This document shows, piece by piece, positions 52,197-62,182 of a stretch of 64,000 bases of DNA (positions are counted from its first letter, which is position 1; the number at the start of each line of letters is the position of its first letter). The stretch spans positions 202,261,644 to 202,325,643 of the forward strand of contig OY757011.1 of assembly GCA_963580285.1 (NCBI GenBank), given 5' to 3'. The notes under the pieces were generated by a model. That model was not told the DNA's origin, made no database searches, and was given only the letters and a program-made list of their open reading frames with translations. The DNA comes from Lucinisca nassula. Its lineage: Eukaryota > Mollusca > Bivalvia > Lucinida > Lucinidae. The position numbers and the translations under genes were made by a program.

Positions 52197-52837
52197 AGAT
52201 TAGTACTAGTTTACTGAATGTGTAACCCTCTATAATTAAAGTCGATTCTTATTTATCATTATTTTTATTGATATTCGGAAAGGCTACAAACCATTCTTAT
52301 GGAATAATGAATGATAAATCTACTTGGGAACATGAGAAACGGCGAAGAAATGCTATCACAATAGGGGAAGAAAAAACAAACAGTTACTATATGTGTAAGA
52401 AAGATCGACACCATTGATTGCGGGATTGCCGACGTGTCTCATCTAACACCGTTTTTTTAAACTCAGTTATGTTACAAAGGCCGTGCAGATTTTTTATTCA
52501 TTTTTTAATTGATACGGTCTGATTGACTCTTCTCTGCAGTTTAAGATTTCAATGTCTGAAACGAGATTAAAATACTTCAGATTTTTTAGAATTGTATTCT
52601 GGACTCAGTCAGTTTAGTAATAAAATCTTCTTTTGAATTGATCGTAAAAATTAGTACAAATATTGACAGTGACCGATTACCCTGAAATGACAGTAGTATT
52701 CACCTGGCATAGGGTACACAAGTTTTAATATTGCACATTACGTATTTTCTGATGGGACTGGCACATATATCGGTCACTGACACGGTCCTGTTTTCTCTTC
52801 CCGTCTACCACTATACTAACAAGGCAACGCAAGCGTA
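52197..52837. other. Intergenic stretch
   Basis: No gene or repeat recognised. Confidence 0.4.
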
Positions 52838-53015
52838 GCATCCCCTCGCAACTGCATACCATTCATTAACATGAAAATCCAATCTGAATATGTTAGACAA
52901 ATTAGACATAATAGATTACCTTTGACTTCGCCCCTGCTAATCGGGGCTTGAAGAAGTATGGGCAAGATGCTTCAATGCAGAACTGAATCCGTTGTTGCGA
53001 GGGGATAATTATGGC

Positions 53016-54010
53016 TGCTTCTACGAAGAATACTGTGTCTTCTATCCTGCTCACAAGGTTTTCAAGGTCAATTCCATTGTGACCTTGACCTTTGACCCCT
53101 GACCTTGAAATTCAATAGGGTTCATCCTCTGTACATGGTGAACATTTGTGGAAGGTTTGATGCTTCTACGAAGAATACTGTGTCTTCAATGGACCTTGAC
53201 CTTTGACCCCTGACCTTGAAATTCAATAGGGTTCATCCTCTGTACATGGTGAACATTTGTGGAAGGTTTGATGCTTCTACGATGAATACTGTGTCTTCTA
53301 TCCTGCTCACAAGGTTTTCAAGGTCAAGTCCATTGTGACCTTGACCTTTGACCCCTGACCTTGAAATTCAATAGGGTTCATCCTCTGTACATGGTGAACA
53401 TTTGTGGAAGGTTTGATGCTTCTACGAAGAATACTGTGTCTTCAATGGACCTTGACCTTTGACCCCTGACCTTGAAATTCAATAGGGTTCATCCTCTGTA
53501 CATGGTGAACATTTGTGGAAGGTTTGATGCTTCTACGATGAATACTGTGTCTTCTATCCTGCTCACAAGGTTTTCAAGGTCAAGTCCATTGTGACCTTGA
53601 CCTTTGACCCCTGACCTTGAAATTCAATAGGGTTCATCCTCTGTACATGGTGAACATTTGTGGAAGGTTTGATGCTTCTACGATTAATACTGTGTCTTCT
53701 ATCCTGCTCACAAGGTTTTCAAGGTCAAGTCCATTGTGACCTTGACCTTTGACCCCTGACCTTGAAATTCAAAGGGTTCATCCTCTGTACATGGTGAACA
53801 TTTGTGGAAGGTTTGATGCTTCTACGATGAATACTGTGTTTTCTATCCTGCTCACAAGGTTTTCAAGGTCAAGTCCATTGTGACCTTGACCTTTGACCCC
53901 TGACCTTGAAATTCAATAGGTTCATCCTCTGTACATGGTGAACATTTGTGGAAGGTTTGATGCTTCTACGATGAATACTGTGTCTTCTATCCTGCTCACA
54001 AGGTTCCGGA
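53016..54010. repeat. Minisatellite, 145-bp units with 110-bp variants
   Basis: The landmark 'gcttctacga' recurs at about 53016, 53161, 53271, 53417, 53527, 53671, 53816 and 53961, that is spacings 145, 110, 146, 110, 144, 145, 145. The short units lack about 36 bases ('ctatcctgctcacaagg'...). Each unit holds 'tgaccttgacctttgacccc' and 'tgaccttgaaattca'. Confidence 0.92.
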
Positions 54011-54012
54011 CA

Positions 54013-54014
<2 letters not shown>

Positions 54015-54073
<59 letters not shown>
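54015..54073. repeat. (CA)n microsatellite
   Basis: About 29 CA units directly after the minisatellite. Confidence 0.95.
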
Positions 54074-54076
<3 letters not shown>

Positions 54077-54498
54077 CACACGGACGCACGGCACCGATGC
54101 TATATCCCCATTCGCAACGTTGTTGCGAGGGGATAATAAGTATTGAATTCAGTTTGTTACGGTTGTGAAAGCCACTCACAGCGCTTTCAATGTTCAAGAA
54201 GAGGAACATGATCTTCCCAGAATAAAATCATCTGGGAAAGGTCCTAATCGAAACCCTTAATGCGTCCGAATCAACAGACCCTCGATGTTTGTTTATTCGT
54301 AGTATCACGGTCCATCCAACGCTACTTAGGTGATATCGAACCGGTCAGTTTAGTCATACTTTTCCTGGACATACGTATACATAAGTGGTTAACCGGTACA
54401 GTGCACATCCTTTCGCCAGAAACTGACAACAGCCCTTCTTGAAGGAAAAAATGGCCATAGAGAAGTATTCATGAGGCACAAGGGTAGAGTGTATACGT

Positions 54499-54695
54499 AC
54501 AGTCGAACTGTAATGGCCTGTAATCACCTTTGGGACAATGAAAGTTTTTAGAGACAGTAGTTCGAACCACAGACGGTTACCCTATACACCCTGTCAGGAG
54601 GCACAATTTGAATTATATATTCGTTATTCTTCAAAATATGTGTATATCGTGATTCTTATGAGAACACACAACATACATTTTCATGATAAAAAGAA
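54499..54695. mobile_element. MITE, family Y, truncated
   Basis: Starts GTACAGTCGAACTGTAATGG and has 'cacctttgggaca' and the right half of the core ('gattcttatgagaacacaca', 'acatacattttcatgat'). The left core arm and the 3' end are missing. A family S1 SINE follows. Confidence 0.7.
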
Positions 54696-54752
54696 GAATT
54701 GTTTTCCTAAACTCTCCCAAATTCTCCCTAAATTGGCCCTATCGCCCCCGCC

Positions 54753-55045
54753 CATCGGGGCTTGGAGAAATAGATTGGCTGCAAGGTGCTTCCACGTAGA
54801 GCTCCAACTGACCACACATGAGTACTGATATAAAAACCTTAGAAGGAGTACGCCTGCCCAGGCAAAATGGTGTGCGTCAGACCGTCCAATGCGAATAAGC
54901 CTTTTGGTTATATTGCACGGCAGGGGTTGGGATGTCATTTCATGTCATTGTCGGGTAAAAGTCCCTCAAAATTGGCAGAAGAGTCTCCAAAATAACCTAA
55001 ATATTGTTGACGGGGACGTTAAACCTCCATTCAAACAAACAAACA
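54753..55045 (+). mobile_element. SINE, family S1 (+)
   Basis: Begins 'cgcccatcggggcttggaga', passes 'ggatgtcatttcatgtcatt' and ends GTTGACGGGGACGTTAAACC with a CAAACAAACAAACAAA tail. Confidence 0.8.
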
Positions 55046-56340
55046 AATTCGTCCTAAATATGTGTAATCTAGAGTTATCGGAATACCTAGTTGAAGATCT
55101 AGGAAGTAAGCAACCTGTACTTTTAGACTTTAGCGGAGCCTTCGAAAAGGTGAATCATTTAAAACTTCTGTTCCAACTCTCACAGCTTGGAGTAAAAGGC
55201 AATGCACTAAACTAAATTAAATCTTTCTTAGTGGGTCGAACCAGGTGGTAGTGTTTGAGGAAGAGGGGTCTTCTGAAGTGCCAGTCTCTTCTGAAGTGCC
55301 GCAGGTTCTGTCATAGGTGCCCTCCTTTTCCTGCTCTTTATAAACGACCTACTACTAAATATACACTCACAGGTGAGGTGATACGCATCACGAAAACACG
55401 CCTATATGATTTTGAGTCCCTTTAACCCCACTTTTATATCGTAAAACTGGGGTTTACAGTCCGGTAAACCTTATTTTCTTATTTCTGCTCTAAAATATCG
55501 ACTGTGGGTACTCGTTAGAACCGCCTCATCGAGGCGGTTTTAACGAACACACAAAATCTATACAATCTATCTGTATTTCGAGCAGAAATAAGAAAAATAT
55601 CACAATTGTTCATCTTAAAATGTTCGATTTTTTTTCGGCGGTAAAGTTTACAATGCATTTGTATAGGCGTGTTTTCGTGATGGAAGTCTTTCTAACAGTC
55701 AGCCAAACTGTGGATACTTACATTCTCAAGTGGGACCTAGACACCCTTTAAGAATGGGAACGAATCTTGGATATGGCGTTCAATCCGGGCACGTTCTCCA
55801 TATTACGAGACCGAGGCATCCACTCCAGTCACAGTATACACTCCGTGGTCGGCTCCAAGAAACTGTGGCTAGTTCTAAGTATCTATCTTGGTGTATCAAT
55901 TGCCCAAAATCTGAACTGGAACAACCGCATTAACAGCATTACGCAAAAGCCTACAGAAGTCTTGGTTTCATACAATGAAATGTGAAAACATTAGTGAAGC
56001 CGTCAAAAAGCTTGCATATAAACCACTGGGAAGAACCCAAGTAGAGTATGCCTCCCCAGTCTGGAGCCCCTATACTAAGCCAAATATCCCTTAAATCGAA
56101 ATGTGTCATGACCATGCAGTACTAAAATTTGCAACACCGACCACGCCCTCTAGCACCAGCTTAAGCTGAACTCCATTTTTAAAATGATTCTAAATTAACT
56201 CAATGATCCCAAAGAACCAGAAAATATAATCTGCACTATGATAATGCATACGGCACAACGCCAGCTGCAAAACCTCATAATCAACTTCGTATGCAGCCTT
56301 TCCAACAATCGGAATTAACTTGGAAATATAACATTGGTTT
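55046..56340 (+). pseudogene. Non-LTR retrotransposon RT relic (CR1/Jockey type), split by a MITE
   Basis: Before the MITE: SKQPVLLDFSGAFEKVNHLK, then frameshifted 'SFLVGRT' and 'LLFLLFIND'-like codons, the first RT motifs of LINEs of this type. After the MITE (55683 on): EWERTWDMAFNPG.CSILR, YTLRG and KYLGVSIAQNLNWNNHIN-like pieces, downstream of the catalytic box. Many frameshifts; the YxDD region lies at the insertion point. Dead. Confidence 0.75.
55386..55682. mobile_element. Foldback MITE, subfamily A, inside the LINE relic
   Basis: Starts CATCACGAAAACACGCCTAT and ends GGCGTGTTTTCGTGATG. The left core arm CTCGTTAGAACCGCCTC is perfect. An extra 'tctatacaa' repeat lies in the right arm. 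Confidence 0.92.
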
Positions 56341-56449
56341 TAAACAGGGGTAGGGCCGTAACTAATGTTGTGAGAACTTGTGACCCAACCCCATTATGTT
56401 GCAATAAAATATGTTTATACATGTACTTATACTTTTAAACACTTATACA

Positions 56450-56720
56450 GTACCAGAGCTTTATAGTGAACTTCGTGTACTTTGTAAATTTAGGAAATTC
56501 GTTGGTAAATCTGATCTTCTCGATCAACTTCCGTTACAAAAGAAAACATTGTAACATGGATGTTAAACGACACATTACTAGGCTAGATTTTTAGCCAAAC
56601 ATGGTTGGTGACTGTGCTTTAGTTGTACGACGATGGGTCTGGTCTCAGACCATATGCGGCCCGAACCTAAAGCGTTCATAAAGAGAGTTGTGACTGATGT
56701 ACAGTAGTACCATTGACACG
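56450..56720 (+). pseudogene. PLE relic, diverged lineage
   Basis: 'ccagagctttatagtgaact...tttaggaaatt' translates to PELYSEL..L.CKFRKFVGKS, matching EPEFYGDLVYKFRKI of the other PLE copies. 'gttggtgactgtgctttagt' parallels 'gttggcaactttgcttccct'. More diverged than any other copy, so probably a different subfamily. Confidence 0.5.
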
Positions 56721-57109
56721 ATCATCTGTTGTTATATTACTGATTTTATTCAGCTCCAACCGTCATTGTATGAAGCATCACCTATGTTTCATCACACTAG
56801 TTTAAGTTGTTTTGCCTGTTTTCTGAAATATATCATTGATTGAGTTAGGAAACCGCTATGTTAGCCCAAGATTATATATGTTGTGAACAATATTTGGACG
56901 TAGGGTGAAGCTTGGACCCTGCTAAATCGATTTAACTGCCCTCTCCTTTCCACCTTTCGACGTGGGTCTGGTTGCTTTCTTTCTTTCTACTTTCTTTCTG
57001 CTGATACATTTGACCATTACCGCAGGTGTACATTACACTTCGGGTTTGCAGGATGAAAGCCTACACAGTAATCATGTAATTACGGTAGGGATCTTTAACC
57101 TGCACAGGG
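56721..57109. other. Non-coding stretch
   Basis: 'aatcgatttaactgccc' at 56925 resembles the PLE tail. A TTTC-rich run is at 56974-57000. Nothing else recognised. Confidence 0.4.
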
Positions 57110-57310
57110 GATGGTTCTCCCTGCACAGGGGAGCCTCCAGTTAACGTCCCGATCCGAAGGACGGTGCACTTTATGTCATTCATCCCTGCAATTGATGCCA
57201 ATGGTGCGTGTTCGAACACCGAAATTTTATCACCGCAGCAGGGGATCGAACCCGGGACCGCTAGTATCAGAGGCAAGTGCACTAACCACTGGGCTATCAC
57301 GCTCCACAAT
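57110..57310 (-). mobile_element. tRNA-derived SINE (minus)
   Basis: The minus strand begins 'GGAGCGTGATAGCCCAGTGG' (A box), then about 45 bases on has CCCGGGTTCGATCCCC (B box), and ends GGGACGTTAACTGGAG. It is the third SINE type here with a GACGTTAA-like 3' end. Confidence 0.75.
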
Positions 57311-57609
57311 ATGCGACGCTTCTTGTGTTGTGCATTTTATATGGTCCTTTTCTGCAGGGATGTTTCTAAGTTAAATTAGGTTTGATGCATTGTCGTTATA
57401 TTTTAATAACCTTTAGTGCGCATCACAAATGAAGCACATTTTTTCCATTGGCTAGAAACGCATCACGTGCAAGTCGCTAATCTGCAGTAGATGCGCAGCG
57501 GGCACTAACACATTTAAATCGGACCGGTCCAAATCATGACCCGCTACGGGAGATAACCGGAAAATATTTATGGACAATCATGATTAATTTACTGGTTTTT
57601 CGATTTAAG

Positions 57610-57760
57610 CCCCGTCCATGCTTATAAACCCTATTGGTTTCATATGGTGACAGGGCTTGAGATGTCATTTCAACTCAACGTCGGGTAAAAGTCCCACAAG
57701 CAATGTCTCCAAAATGACATTTACAGTGGTGACGGGGGCGTTAAACCACAAAACAAACAA
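57610..57760 (+). mobile_element. SINE, family S1, 5'-truncated
   Basis: 'cccgtccatgcttataaacc', 'gacagggcttgagatgtcat' and 3' GGGGGCGTTAAACCACAAA with CAAACAAACAC. Confidence 0.75.
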
Positions 57761-57908
57761 ACACACGATGTATAAGCTGCTATAAGCTGCAAATACTATA
57801 TCAAGCGGTTCCATTCTCTTCAGGTCAATATAGTCCCATAACCTTATGGGTTACATAGTAACTTCTGGACCAGTGCCAAGCGTTGGCTCTGTTTAAATAA
57901 ACATTAAG

Positions 57909-58118
57909 TACAGTAAATGTCCGCTATTAAGACCACCTAAAATTGAGACTTATTCTGCTTTGAAAAGCTTATTTAGCAGGTTGCTGATATATTGTCGGTG
58001 TGTTTTCTTCATACAATGTCCTTTAGTAAGAGACCACCTTTGAGACTGTTCAAAAGTGGTCTTAAAGACCACTTTTGAACAGTCCCAAAGGTGGTCTTAA
58101 TATAGGAATTGTACTGTA
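57909..58118. mobile_element. MITE, family Z
   Basis: Starts TACAGTAAATGTCCGCTATT and ends AGGAATTGTACTGTAT. Inner palindrome CAAAAGTGGTCTT-AAGACCACTTTTG is perfect. Confidence 0.88.
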
Positions 58119-58534
58119 TATAGTTCACCTTCTAATATATGTTTTGGATCGTGAAGAATTAAACAAGCACTGTTAAAGGGTTGTCCGTGTCCAATGGGTG
58201 AAATAACTGTTATGTGTAGGAGACCGGCGGCACACCTGAGGATAACTGAGTCAGACACTTGATATCCAGGTTTAGTAATAATAAATACCTTTCCCTTGAT
58301 TTAGTACTATAATACTCTATGAATAGACTTCGAGCGATTTGGGTGTTATTTAAACACATGCACTAAGAAATATGATCTTGTAAATTCTTTATGATGGTGT
58401 TTAAGCATAAAATCCGATTAACATAATGAAGGCATGACCTCCTAGTTCATTTGTGGGTAGCTCATGTCATTTTCCATTTTTGCCACTGTTTTGAGCCGTA
58501 TTAAAAATACATCATCACTACTGGAAAAGTCACT
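58119..58534. other. Intergenic stretch
   Basis: No gene or repeat recognised. Confidence 0.4.
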
Positions 58535-58881
58535 TACAGTCGAACTTCAATGGCTCGAACACCTTTGGGACTTCGAAAATCTGTTCGAGACAGGGGTAGT
58601 TCGAGCCACTGAGGGTTACTGTCAACATACCGTGATACTTTTAGACAACTTTTCGGTGTTCTATAATGAAAATGTATGCTGTGTGTACTCATTAGAATCG
58701 CCTCATCGAGGCGATTCTAATGAGTACACACAGCATACATTTGCAAGATAAAAGACTAAAATCTCCTTAATTATGTCCCACTATTTCTAATGTAGAGGAA
58801 TTTGCTAGGGGCTCAAGAACGGGTTCGACTCATCCATGGTAAACGAGCCATCGGTGTTCGAGCCATCGAAGTTCTACTGTA
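58535..58881. mobile_element. MITE, family Y (reference copy)
   Basis: 347 bp. TIR ACAGTCGAACTTCAATGGCT with the inverse AGCCATCGAAGTTCTACTGT. The centre is a perfect palindrome (58669-58742): AATGTATGCTGTGTGTACTC, ATTAGAATCGCCTC, ATC, GAGGCGATTCTAAT, then the inverse. The core matches the centre of the A/B MITEs although the ends are unrelated. Confidence 0.9.
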
Positions 58882-59954
58882 TATTATTCTGCAGGTAGGT
58901 TCGGTAATTAGCATCAACTGATTTGATATCTGCGGCAGTATCCAAAGAGAGTTTACGTCACATGCTTTGCATCACTTTAAAACATTCATGCAATGAATAC
59001 TCATATACATTCCATTAAATAAAGCGAACAGTGGGGTTTACGAAGGTACACAATTTTCCGTTATTCTTGTTAAAACACACGCTGTGGAAATCAAAAAAAT
59101 ATCACCATTGTTCATCTTAAAAATTTCGTTTTGTTTCGGCGTTATTTGTATAGGCGTGTTTTCTTAACGGGTGTGTAATCGTAATGCGCTGCTCGGCTCT
59201 CTTGACTCACCGTTGCAACAAGTGCCCATGGCTGTAAATTTAAACCCAAAGAAAGTGCATGTGGCTCAGATACATTAAACACTATTTCTACATATCCTGC
59301 TTAAGCAGGAAAGGGCTTTGTCAAAATGAACCGATAATATAACGTATTTCCAATAGATTCGTTTAAATTTGTCAGTGGGGGACTATTTAGCAATCAGTTA
59401 GGTATCCAGTTCTCCGAAAGTGTTGCAGAAGCAAAAGATATCAAGGCATCGAAGACGATACAAATCCTCTGCAGAAGACTACTTTGTGTGGGCAAACACT
59501 TAGATCTGGTGAAAGTCGAACCTGCTCAAGATATTACCCAATATCTGTGTGGAGTTACATTAAAACCCACTAATAAATAAAGGCACTACAGCGGTGACAA
59601 GGTTTTGTTTTCTTCTAAAAAATGAAAAACCGTGTTCGATCATTTATTAATATGATAACACATCCCTGTCCAAAAGTGGTGTCATTCATATCTCTAGATC
59701 TAGTATTTTAAATGATTTTTAAAGACAAAACATAGGGTGAGAGGACCGCACCATGAGGCGGTTCTAACGATTACCCACAATCTATTTTTAAGCAAGAATA
59801 AGGAAAATAATGTATACCTCCGCAAATCTCACATTTCCCTTTACAAGGTATGATTTACGTAGGTTTTCATGCCATGGTCTGGTTAACGTGATGAAAATGC
59901 CGTCTCTCAGGTGTGCAAATGGGCCAGCATTTTTCTTATGAAAAAAAAATATGA
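58882..59954. other. Stretch with decayed MITE pieces
   Basis: 59095-59186 contains right-end pieces of subfamily A (GGCGTGTTTTC) and directly after it of B (GGGTGTGTAATCGTAATG). 59740-59895 is a decayed inverted A copy. 59371-59580 is an open frame of about 66 codons ending TAA that I do not recognise. Confidence 0.5.
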
Positions 59955-60161
59955 TACAGTAAATTTCCGCTATTAAGACCACTTAACATTAAGATTAATT
60001 CTGCTTTAAAAATTATTTAGAGGGGTGCAGTTATTCTGTCTTTGTGTTTTCTGCATATACTTCCCCTGGTCAGGGACCACCTTTGGGAATGTTCAAAAGT
60101 GATCTTTTTAAAGACCACTTTTGAACAGTGTCAAAGGTGGTCTTAAGAGAGAAATTTTACT
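59955..60161. mobile_element. MITE, family Z
   Basis: Starts TACAGTAAATTTCCGCTATT and ends GAGAGAAATTTTACT. The inner palindrome has a three-base spacer (tttttaaag). Confidence 0.85.
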
Positions 60162-60179
60162 TATTTTCCTTACTTTCTT

Positions 60180-60260
60180 TTCTTCCTGCTCCCAACATAG
60201 ATTGTGGGTGTTCATTAGAACAGCCCAATTGGGGCTCTAACGAGTAAACACAAGCTATTC
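60180..60260. repeat. Isolated palindromic core
   Basis: 'acatagattgtgggtgttca' and 'ctctaacgagtaaacacaag' flank a shortened core (gcccaattgggg). Outer repeats not found. Confidence 0.5.
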
Positions 60261-60299
60261 TTGTATACTTTCGAAGTATATTCGTTCATATAGATGACC

Positions 60300-60585
60300 C
60301 CGTCCATATGGGCTTGGAAAAATAGATTGGACTGCATTGTGCTTCCGTGCAGAGCTCAAACCGACCGAACTCAAGTACTGGTAAACAGCTTCAAGTCGAA
60401 GCTTGCCTAGGAAAAGTGGTGCGAGTTGGAACGCTTCTGAAACCCTTGTGGTTACTTCAGTTGGTAGGGACTGAGATTGTCGTTCCATATCAATGTCGGG
60501 TAAAAGTCTCACAAAATCGGAAACAACGTCTCTAAAATGACGTAAATAGTATTAATGGGGACGTAAAACCTCAAATAAATAAACA
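60300..60585 (+). mobile_element. SINE, family S1 (+)
   Basis: 'tgcttccgtgcagagctcaa', 'atatcaatgtcgggtaaaag' and 3' GGGGACGTAAAACCTCAAAT with AAATAAACAAA. Confidence 0.75.
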
Positions 60586-60714
60586 AAATCATTCATACTG
60601 CATAGCACACATCCGTGTGTGATCGGCTTTTAAATTAGATGTTTTAATGAAAATTTGTGATTTCTTGTTCGTGCTAACAATTCAGATTGTGAGAACTCAG
60701 TGAAGAAATATATG

Positions 60715-60905
60715 GGCTGCATGATGCTTCCACGCAGAGCTGAATCGGGCCCGCACACTAGTACTGGTAAACCGCTTAGAGGATCTAAGCCTGTCCAGGA
60801 AACGCGGTGCGAGGCAGACCGTCCATGCTAATAAACCCTATTGGTTTCATTGGGCGACAGGGCTTGAGATGTCATTTCATCTCAATGTCGGGTAAAAGTC
60901 CCACA
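60715..60905 (+). mobile_element. SINE, family S1, 3'-truncated
   Basis: 'gctgcatgatgcttccacgc' to 'aatgtcgggtaaaagtccca', then it breaks off. It preserves the head better than most copies. Confidence 0.75.
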
Positions 60906-61614
60906 AATATGCTATTACGTTCAAATAGGCATAATGGATGTCCTGGTAAACGGATAAAAATGGGGTTGACTGATTGATGTTCATTTAAGTGATCTCTCCT
61001 TGTTCGGACTCTACCAATATTTAAACATGATTTAAGCCGCTCACGTAGATATTTAATCGATGTGACTTTTGTGAAGCCGGGGCATATAAGCAACCCACCA
61101 AATGTTCTATTAAGACAGCAAAGATTCCAACTGACCTCCGCACCTGTGCAGGTAAGGCAGACACTTCACTATGTACTGGTCTGTTGAACTGTGAACTATT
61201 CATACGAAAAGTGAATGCAAATGTGCTGCCCATTTTCTGTCATAGTTGTTCACGCATGGCACGATATGTTACTCATGTATTCCGGCCGAATAATCAATGT
61301 CATATGATTTTAAAATACAGTGTAAATTTTAAATTAAATATTGACAGTGACACGATGATCCTTTAATTACAAACCTATTGAGTGGGCTGTCTCTAAAGTT
61401 CTTAAAACTATTAAGAATATGTGTTCTATTGATAGGAACAGATAACAACTAAATGACTACATAATGAAAGTTTTATATTGATAAAAATACTCCCATTTTC
61501 ACTGCTACTTACCCTAATTTCTCTCCATGGTTAATGGGGATATAATTCTCACGACACTCCCAAATCAGAGGTGCGACAGGGTTATTTTTTCTAACGAAAG
61601 GAAAATGAATAAAG
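60906..61614. other. Intergenic stretch
   Basis: No gene or repeat recognised. Confidence 0.4.
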
Positions 61615-61895
61615 CCTATTCAAATATATTGAAAACTTTTTCACCCAAAAAAAAAAAAAAAAAAAAAGAAAGAAAAAAAAAGAAGAAAATTTTGACATAA
61701 TAATTCTAATAGTTTTCACGTTTCTGCTCAAAACATAGTTTGTGTTTACTCGTTAGAACCGTCTCGCCCGAGTACCCACAATCGATGTTTTTGAGCAGCT
61801 ATACGAATTAGAATGTATACCCCTGTAAACCCCAGTCTTTCTACATAAAAGTGAGTCTTAAGGGGGTAAAAATTATATAGGCGTATCTTCACAAC
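61615..61895. mobile_element. Foldback MITE, subfamily A (inverted), degenerate
   Basis: The left end is eroded and filled by an A-rich run (61649-61690). It keeps 'gtttactcgttagaaccgtc', a shortened right arm 'gagtacccacaatcgatg' and the right end 'ataggcgtatcttcacaac'. Confidence 0.7.
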
Positions 61896-62111
61896 AGTCT
61901 TTGCATGTTGTGTTTTCACTTGGAAAAAAGACAATGTAGCGTAGTGGCAAACCACATCACGTTCATAAGTCTGTATGATTGATATCCTCTTAACCCTTTT
62001 TGTACCAAATGGAATCTTCCTCCTTACATATGGCAAGAGTCCATTTTGAAATTTAGGGGTGTCAGGCTGTGTTTTCATCAAAATTTATTTGGAAAATGAC
62101 TGGACTTTGAG

Positions 62112-62176
62112 CAAACAGTGGAGGCCCTGATCAGACGCCGCGTTCTGCGGCGTCTGATCTGGGCCTCCACTGTTTG
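62112..62176. repeat. Palindrome, GATCAGACGCCGCG family (best copy)
   Basis: CAAACAGTGGAGGCCC pairs with GGGCCTCCACTGTTTG, and GATCAGACGCCGC with GCGGCGTCTGATC. Only four bases (GTTC or similar) remain at the tip. Almost perfect over about 65 bases. Confidence 0.9.
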
Positions 62177-62182
62177 CCAAAT

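Larger units (their letters stand above)
52838..54137. mobile_element. Possible Helitron-like element carrying a minisatellite
   Basis: ATCCCCTCGCAAC at 52838 is the inverse of GTTGCGAGGGGAT at about 52994 and again at 54122. Between the latter two lie the minisatellite and a (CA)n tract. Bivalves carry non-autonomous Helitron-like elements ('pearl' type) built of a unique left part, tandem units and a microsatellite. This arrangement fits, but the termini are not proven. Confidence 0.5.

Noticed and set aside
53869..54209. Cys-Val repeat ORFs
   Set aside because: Translation of the (CA)n microsatellite.
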